Source of the DNA: Chloroflexota bacterium | Lineage (GTDB): Bacteria > Chloroflexota > Limnocylindria > Limnocylindrales > CSP1-4 | Reading direction: 5' to 3' | Length of the DNA stretch: 7,147 nt | Assembly (NCBI GenBank): GCA_016200675.1 | Contig: JACQEH010000151.1 | Span: forward strand, 1-7,147 | Part shown: positions 4,245 to 7,147 of the stretch, one piece after another | Numbering within the stretch: position 1 is the stretch's first letter | Layout of the letters: the number at the start of each line of letters is the position of its first letter | Program-made: the position numbers and the translations under genes | The notes under the pieces: generated by a model | Databases searched by the model: none | What the model was told of the DNA's origin: nothing | What the model saw: the letters and a program-made list of their open reading frames with translations, nothing else

Positions 4245-5897
4245 ATGGAGCGCTTCGACAAGTTCACGGATCGCGCGCGCAAGGTCCTGACCCTCGCCCA
4301 GGACGAAGCGCAGCGGTTCAACCACAACTACATCGGGACCGAACACCTCCTTCTCGGACTCGTTCGCGAAGGCGAGGGCGTGGCAGCCCGCGTCCTCGAG
4401 AACATGAACGTGGAGCTGGCCAAGGTCCGGACGGCCGTCGAGTTCATCATCGGTCGCGGCGACCGCCCGGTCGTCGGTGAGGTCGGGCTCACCCCTCGCG
4501 CCAAGCGCGTCATCGAGCTCGCCATCGACGAGGCCCGCCGCCTCGGCCACAACTACATCGGCACCGAGCATCTCCTCCTGGGCCTGGTCCGGGAAGGCGA
4601 GGGCATCGCCGCCGGCGTCCTCGAGTCGCTGGGCGTCAACCTCGACAAGGTCCGCCACGAGGTCATCCGCGTCCTCTCGCAGTCATCCTCGGTCGGTCCG
4701 GCCCAGGAGACGAAACGATCGTCCAAGACGCCGACCGTGGACGCGCTCGGGATCAACCTCACCGACGCCGCCCGGGCGGGCAAGCTGGACCCGGTCATCG
4801 GGCGCGAGAAGGAGATCGAGCGGGTCATCCAGATCCTCGGCCGGAAGACCAAGAACAATCCTGCGCTGATCGGCGAGCCGGGTGTCGGCAAGACCGCCAT
4901 CGCCGAGGGTCTGGCCCATCGGATCGTGGCCGGCGACGTGCCCGACATCCTCCTCAACAAGCGGGTCCTGACCCTCGACATCGGGTCGCTCGTGGCTGGG
5001 ACGAAGTACCGCGGCGAGTTCGAGGAGCGCCTCAAGAAGATCATCGAGGAGCTCCGCAACACCAACGACGCGGTCCTCTTCATCGACGAGCTCCATACCC
5101 TCGTGGGAGCGGGCGCGGCGGAGGGCGCGATCGACGCGGCCAACATCCTCAAGCCGCCCCTTGCTCGTGGCGAGCTCCAGTGCATCGGGGCCACGACGCT
5201 CGACGAGTACCGCAAGTACATCGAGCGCGACGCCGCCCTCGAGCGCCGCTTCCAGCCCGTCATGGTCGACGAGCCGACGATGGAGCAGGCGATCGACATC
5301 CTCATGGGCATCCGGGAGCGCTACGAACAGCACCATAAGGTCACGATCACCGACGACGCAGTGAAGGCGGCGGTCGACCTCTCGATCCGCTACATCACCG
5401 ATCGCCACCTCCCGGACAAGGCCATCGACCTCATCGACGAGGCCTCGAGCCGCGTCCGCCTCCGCCACGCCTCGGCCCCGCCGCCCCTGCGCGAGGCGCA
5501 GCGCGAGCTTGAGCGGGTGACGAAAGAGAAGGACGCCGCGATCAACGCCCAGGAGTACGAATCCGCGGCCAAGCTCCGCGAATCGGAATCCGAGGTCCGC
5601 GAGCGCGTCGACGGGCTGCGCGAGACGTGGCAGGCGTCGGTGGCCGGCGAGGCGCCGACCGTCGACGAGGAGGAGATCGCCCAGATCGTCGCCATGTGGA
5701 CGGGCATTGGAGGATGCTCTCCACAAGCGGGTCATCGGCCAGCAGGAGGCGATCGACATCGTCGCCAAGGCGGTTCGCCGCGCCCGGGCCGGCCTCAAGG
5801 ACCCCAAGCGGCCGATCGGCTCGTTCATCTTCCTCGGCCCGACCGGCGTCGGGAAGACCGAGCTCGCCAAGGCGCTCGCCGAGTTCATGTTCGGTAG
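4245..5897 (+). CDS. clpC: ClpC, N-terminal portion (Clp N domains, first AAA+ module, middle domain); frame lost near 5709
   Basis: AAA+ unfoldase that delivers proteins to ClpP. The ATG at 4245 gives MERFDKFTDRARKVL, the normal ClpC beginning. A purine-rich AGAAGGGGA (4220-4228) lies 16 bases upstream, long for a Shine-Dalgarno sequence. Two Clp N repeats lie at about 4-76 and 82-148; both contain the same 19-residue block starting H27 and H102. The first AAA+ module has Walker A GEPGVGKT (210-217), Walker B FIDE (279-282) and arginines R334/R335. The short middle domain (about 406-466) carries a UVR-like coiled-coil motif, which marks ClpC rather than ClpA or ClpB. The match holds to WTGI (I488). 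ClpC proteins then continue PV.. through about 16 residues to MED/MEE; here that stretch is missing and residues 489-550 are out-of-frame translation. As written, the product lacks the second AAA+ module. Confidence 0.85.
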   Translation: MERFDKFTDRARKVLTLAQDEAQRFNHNYIGTEHLLLGLVREGEGVAARVLENMNVELAKVRTAVEFIIGRGDRPVVGEVGLTPRAKRVIELAIDEARRLGHNYIGTEHLLLGLVREGEGIAAGVLESLGVNLDKVRHEVIRVLSQSSSVGPAQETKRSSKTPTVDALGINLTDAARAGKLDPVIGREKEIERVIQILGRKTKNNPALIGEPGVGKTAIAEGLAHRIVAGDVPDILLNKRVLTLDIGSLVAGTKYRGEFEERLKKIIEELRNTNDAVLFIDELHTLVGAGAAEGAIDAANILKPPLARGELQCIGATTLDEYRKYIERDAALERRFQPVMVDEPTMEQAIDILMGIRERYEQHHKVTITDDAVKAAVDLSIRYITDRHLPDKAIDLIDEASSRVRLRHASAPPPLREAQRELERVTKEKDAAINAQEYESAAKLRESESEVRERVDGLRETWQASVAGEAPTVDEEEIAQIVAMWTGIGGCSPQAGHRPAGGDRHRRQGGSPRPGRPQGPQAADRLVHLPRPDRRREDRARQGARRVHVR

Positions 5898-6672
5898 CGA
5901 GGACTCGCTCATCAAGATCGACATGAGCGAGTTCATGGAGCGCCACAACGTCAGCCGCCTCGTGGGGGCCCCTCCCGGCTACGTCGGCTTCGACGAGGGC
6001 GGCCAGCTGACCGAGGCCGTCCGCCGCAAGAACTACGCCGTGGTGCTCCTCGACGAGGTCGAGAAGGCCCATCCCGAGGTCTTCAACATCCTCCTCCAGA
6101 TCCTGGAGGACGGCCAGCTCACGGACGCCAAGGGACGCCGGGTCGACTTCCGGAACTGCATCATCATCATGACCTCGAACCTGGGTGCCCGGCAGCTCCA
6201 GACCGGCTCCTCGCTCGGCTTCCGGGCGGTCGACGACACCGACGAGGCGCGGGCCAGGAACTCCTACGAGATCATGCGCGAGAAGGTCCAGGCCGAGCTC
6301 AAGACGAACTTCCGGCCCGAGTTCCTCAACCGCATCGACGCGACCGTCGTCTTCCGGTCGCTGACGGTCGAGGAGATCCGCGAGATCGTCGACCTTATGC
6401 TCCAGCGCGTGCGCGAGCAGCTGAAGGCGCAGGACATGAAGCTCGAGGTGAGCCAGGAGGCGAAGGACCACCTCATCAAGCTCGGCTGGGACCCGGCCTA
6501 CGGGGCTCGGCCGCTGCGTCGCGTGATCCAGAACCTCATCGAGGACGTCCTCGCGGAGCACCTCCTGCTCGGGCGCTACGAGCCCGGCACCACGATCGTG
6601 GTCGACCGCGGGGAGGAGTCCGTGCTGGATATCCACGCCTCGGAGCCCAAGACGCCCGTCGAAGTCTCCTAG
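5707..6672 (+). CDS. clpC: ClpC, C-terminal portion (second AAA+ module and ClpP-docking loop), shifted frame
   Basis: Continues ClpC in the +1 frame from about E at 5710. The TTG at 5707 is only the first possible start in this frame and has no clear Shine-Dalgarno sequence, so independent translation is doubtful. In the 321-residue reading: Walker A GPTGVGKT (44-51), Walker B LLDE (114-117), the pore-loop region GYVG (91-94), sensor 1 TSN (156-158), arginine finger in FLNR (R209), and sensor 2 GAR (R268). L170-G171-F172 sits where ClpP-binding partners carry their [LIV]-G-F/L tripeptide, so this unfoldase should dock on ClpP. All catalytic elements are intact, so no second lesion is seen. 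Joined with the preceding part plus about 16 missing residues the protein would be about 824 residues, normal for ClpC. It ends 7 bases before radA. Confidence 0.85.
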   Translation: MEDALHKRVIGQQEAIDIVAKAVRRARAGLKDPKRPIGSFIFLGPTGVGKTELAKALAEFMFGSEDSLIKIDMSEFMERHNVSRLVGAPPGYVGFDEGGQLTEAVRRKNYAVVLLDEVEKAHPEVFNILLQILEDGQLTDAKGRRVDFRNCIIIMTSNLGARQLQTGSSLGFRAVDDTDEARARNSYEIMREKVQAELKTNFRPEFLNRIDATVVFRSLTVEEIREIVDLMLQRVREQLKAQDMKLEVSQEAKDHLIKLGWDPAYGARPLRRVIQNLIEDVLAEHLLLGRYEPGTTIVVDRGEESVLDIHASEPKTPVEVS

Positions 6673-6679
6673 GCCGCCC

Positions 6680-7147
6680 GTGGCACGGGCGACCAGCCGC
6701 TATGTCTGCCAGACGTGCGGCGAGGCGTTCCTCCGCTGGGAGGGCCAGTGCCGCACCTGCGGTGCCTGGAATTCGCTCGTCGAGACCGTGATCCACACTC
6801 CGTCGCGCCCGGGTCGCGCGGCCCCGAGCCGGCCGCGGGACGGGGCCGCGGTCGCGGTGTCACTCGCCTCCGTGAGCGACCCCGAGGTCGACCGGATGGC
6901 GGTCGGGATCGGCGAGCTCGATCGCGTCCTGGGCGGCGGGCTGGTGCCCGGATCGCTCGTGCTCGTCGGCGGCGAGCCGGGCGTCGGCAAGTCGACCCTG
7001 CTCCTCCAGGCTGCCGCCGGCGTCGCCGCCGGTGGTCCCGTCGCCCGGCCGGTGCTGTACGTCACGGGCGAGGAGAGCGCGGCCCAGGTCCGGCTTCGGG
7101 CCGGCCGGCTTGGCGTCGCCGCCGGCGCGGCCGGGACCTCGATCGCG
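6680..7147 (+). CDS. radA: DNA repair protein RadA (Sms), 3' end outside the window
   Basis: RecA-related ATPase that helps branch migration during homologous recombination. The GTG at 6680 places the zinc finger at the N-terminus as usual; 156 residues are visible. The finger is C10-x2-C13-x10-C24-x2-C27 (YVCQTCG...CRTCGAW). After a Pro/Arg-rich linker comes the RadA core: GIGELDRVLGGGLVPGS (76-92), Walker A GEPGVGKST (98-106), and the YVTGEES segment followed by VRLRAGRLG. The KNRFG motif and the Lon-like C-terminal domain would lie beyond the window. It starts 7 bases after the clpC stop with no clear Shine-Dalgarno sequence, so it is probably in the clpC operon and translationally coupled. 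clpC-radA adjacency is also known from Firmicutes, which supports both calls. If clpC translation really ends early at 5897, coupling to radA would be weakened. Confidence 0.93.
   Translation, partial: MARATSRYVCQTCGEAFLRWEGQCRTCGAWNSLVETVIHTPSRPGRAAPSRPRDGAAVAVSLASVSDPEVDRMAVGIGELDRVLGGGLVPGSLVLVGGEPGVGKSTLLLQAAAGVAAGGPVARPVLYVTGEESAAQVRLRAGRLGVAAGAAGTSIA

Larger units (their letters stand above)
4245..6672 (+). pseudogene. clpC: Whole clpC locus, interrupted by a frameshifting deletion of about 47 bases
   Basis: The two parts above are one gene. At the junction the Ile codon (5706-5708) is followed after one base by GAG GAT GCT, i.e. EDALHKRVIGQ. In M. tuberculosis ClpC1 16 residues (48 bases) separate these blocks, so about 47 bases are absent. 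Everything on either side is well conserved and free of stops. That favours a very recent mutation or, more probably, an assembly or sequencing error in an essential-looking gene; the locus should not be called a true pseudogene until reads are checked. Confidence 0.5.

Noticed and set aside
1770..4658. A 962-codon open frame on the minus strand antisense to the S1 gene and the start of clpC
   Set aside because: It mirrors the GC-rich codon pattern of the real plus-strand genes, has only Leu/Asp/Gly/Arg-rich low-complexity sequence, and overlaps two genes with clear domain evidence.
4683..5948. A 421-codon minus-strand frame opposite clpC
   Set aside because: It is antisense to conserved AAA+ motifs and shows Asp/Leu/Val/Arg-rich composition typical of the reverse strand of such genes.

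Overview
The window is GC-rich DNA (well over 60% G+C, with heavy use of GC-ending codons) carrying conserved bacterial housekeeping genes. GTG and TTG starts, a membrane LysM protein with a Cys-motif head, an S1 protein with very long acidic Pro/Glu tails, and adjacent clpC and radA suggest an uncultured Chloroflexota lineage (Limnocylindria-like). That placement is inference from memory of such genomes, not a database result.

Layout. Bases 2-733 (+) hold the 3' part of a membrane protein: an N-terminal four-cysteine motif, one membrane helix, a Pro/Ser/Thr-rich linker and a C-terminal LysM domain. It converges on 761-1651 (-), an Fpg/Nei-family DNA glycosylase (mutM-like). A 214-base divergent intergenic region (1652-1865) holds overlapping promoters for mutM and for the next gene. 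It also holds a long leader with a terminator-like hairpin and segments able to pair with the ribosome binding site. Bases 1866-4058 (+) encode a four-domain S1 protein (bS1/rpsA-like). A 186-base gap (4059-4244) carries a clpC promoter overlaid by three regularly spaced half-sites. Bases 4245-6672 (+) encode the AAA+ unfoldase ClpC, broken in this sequence by a deletion of about 47 bases near 5709 that shifts the frame. Seven bases later radA starts (6680) and runs off the window.

How the genes fit together. clpC-radA is a widely conserved neighbourhood: ClpC feeds substrates to ClpP, and RadA is a recombination ATPase. MutM repairs oxidised bases and S1 serves translation. I see no mobile element, CRISPR array, tRNA or rRNA, and no gene cassette that looks like a new defence or biosynthetic system. 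The points most worth a second look are the S1 leader, the clpC frameshift, the clpC half-site array and the Glu at the usual zinc-finger Arg position of the glycosylase.
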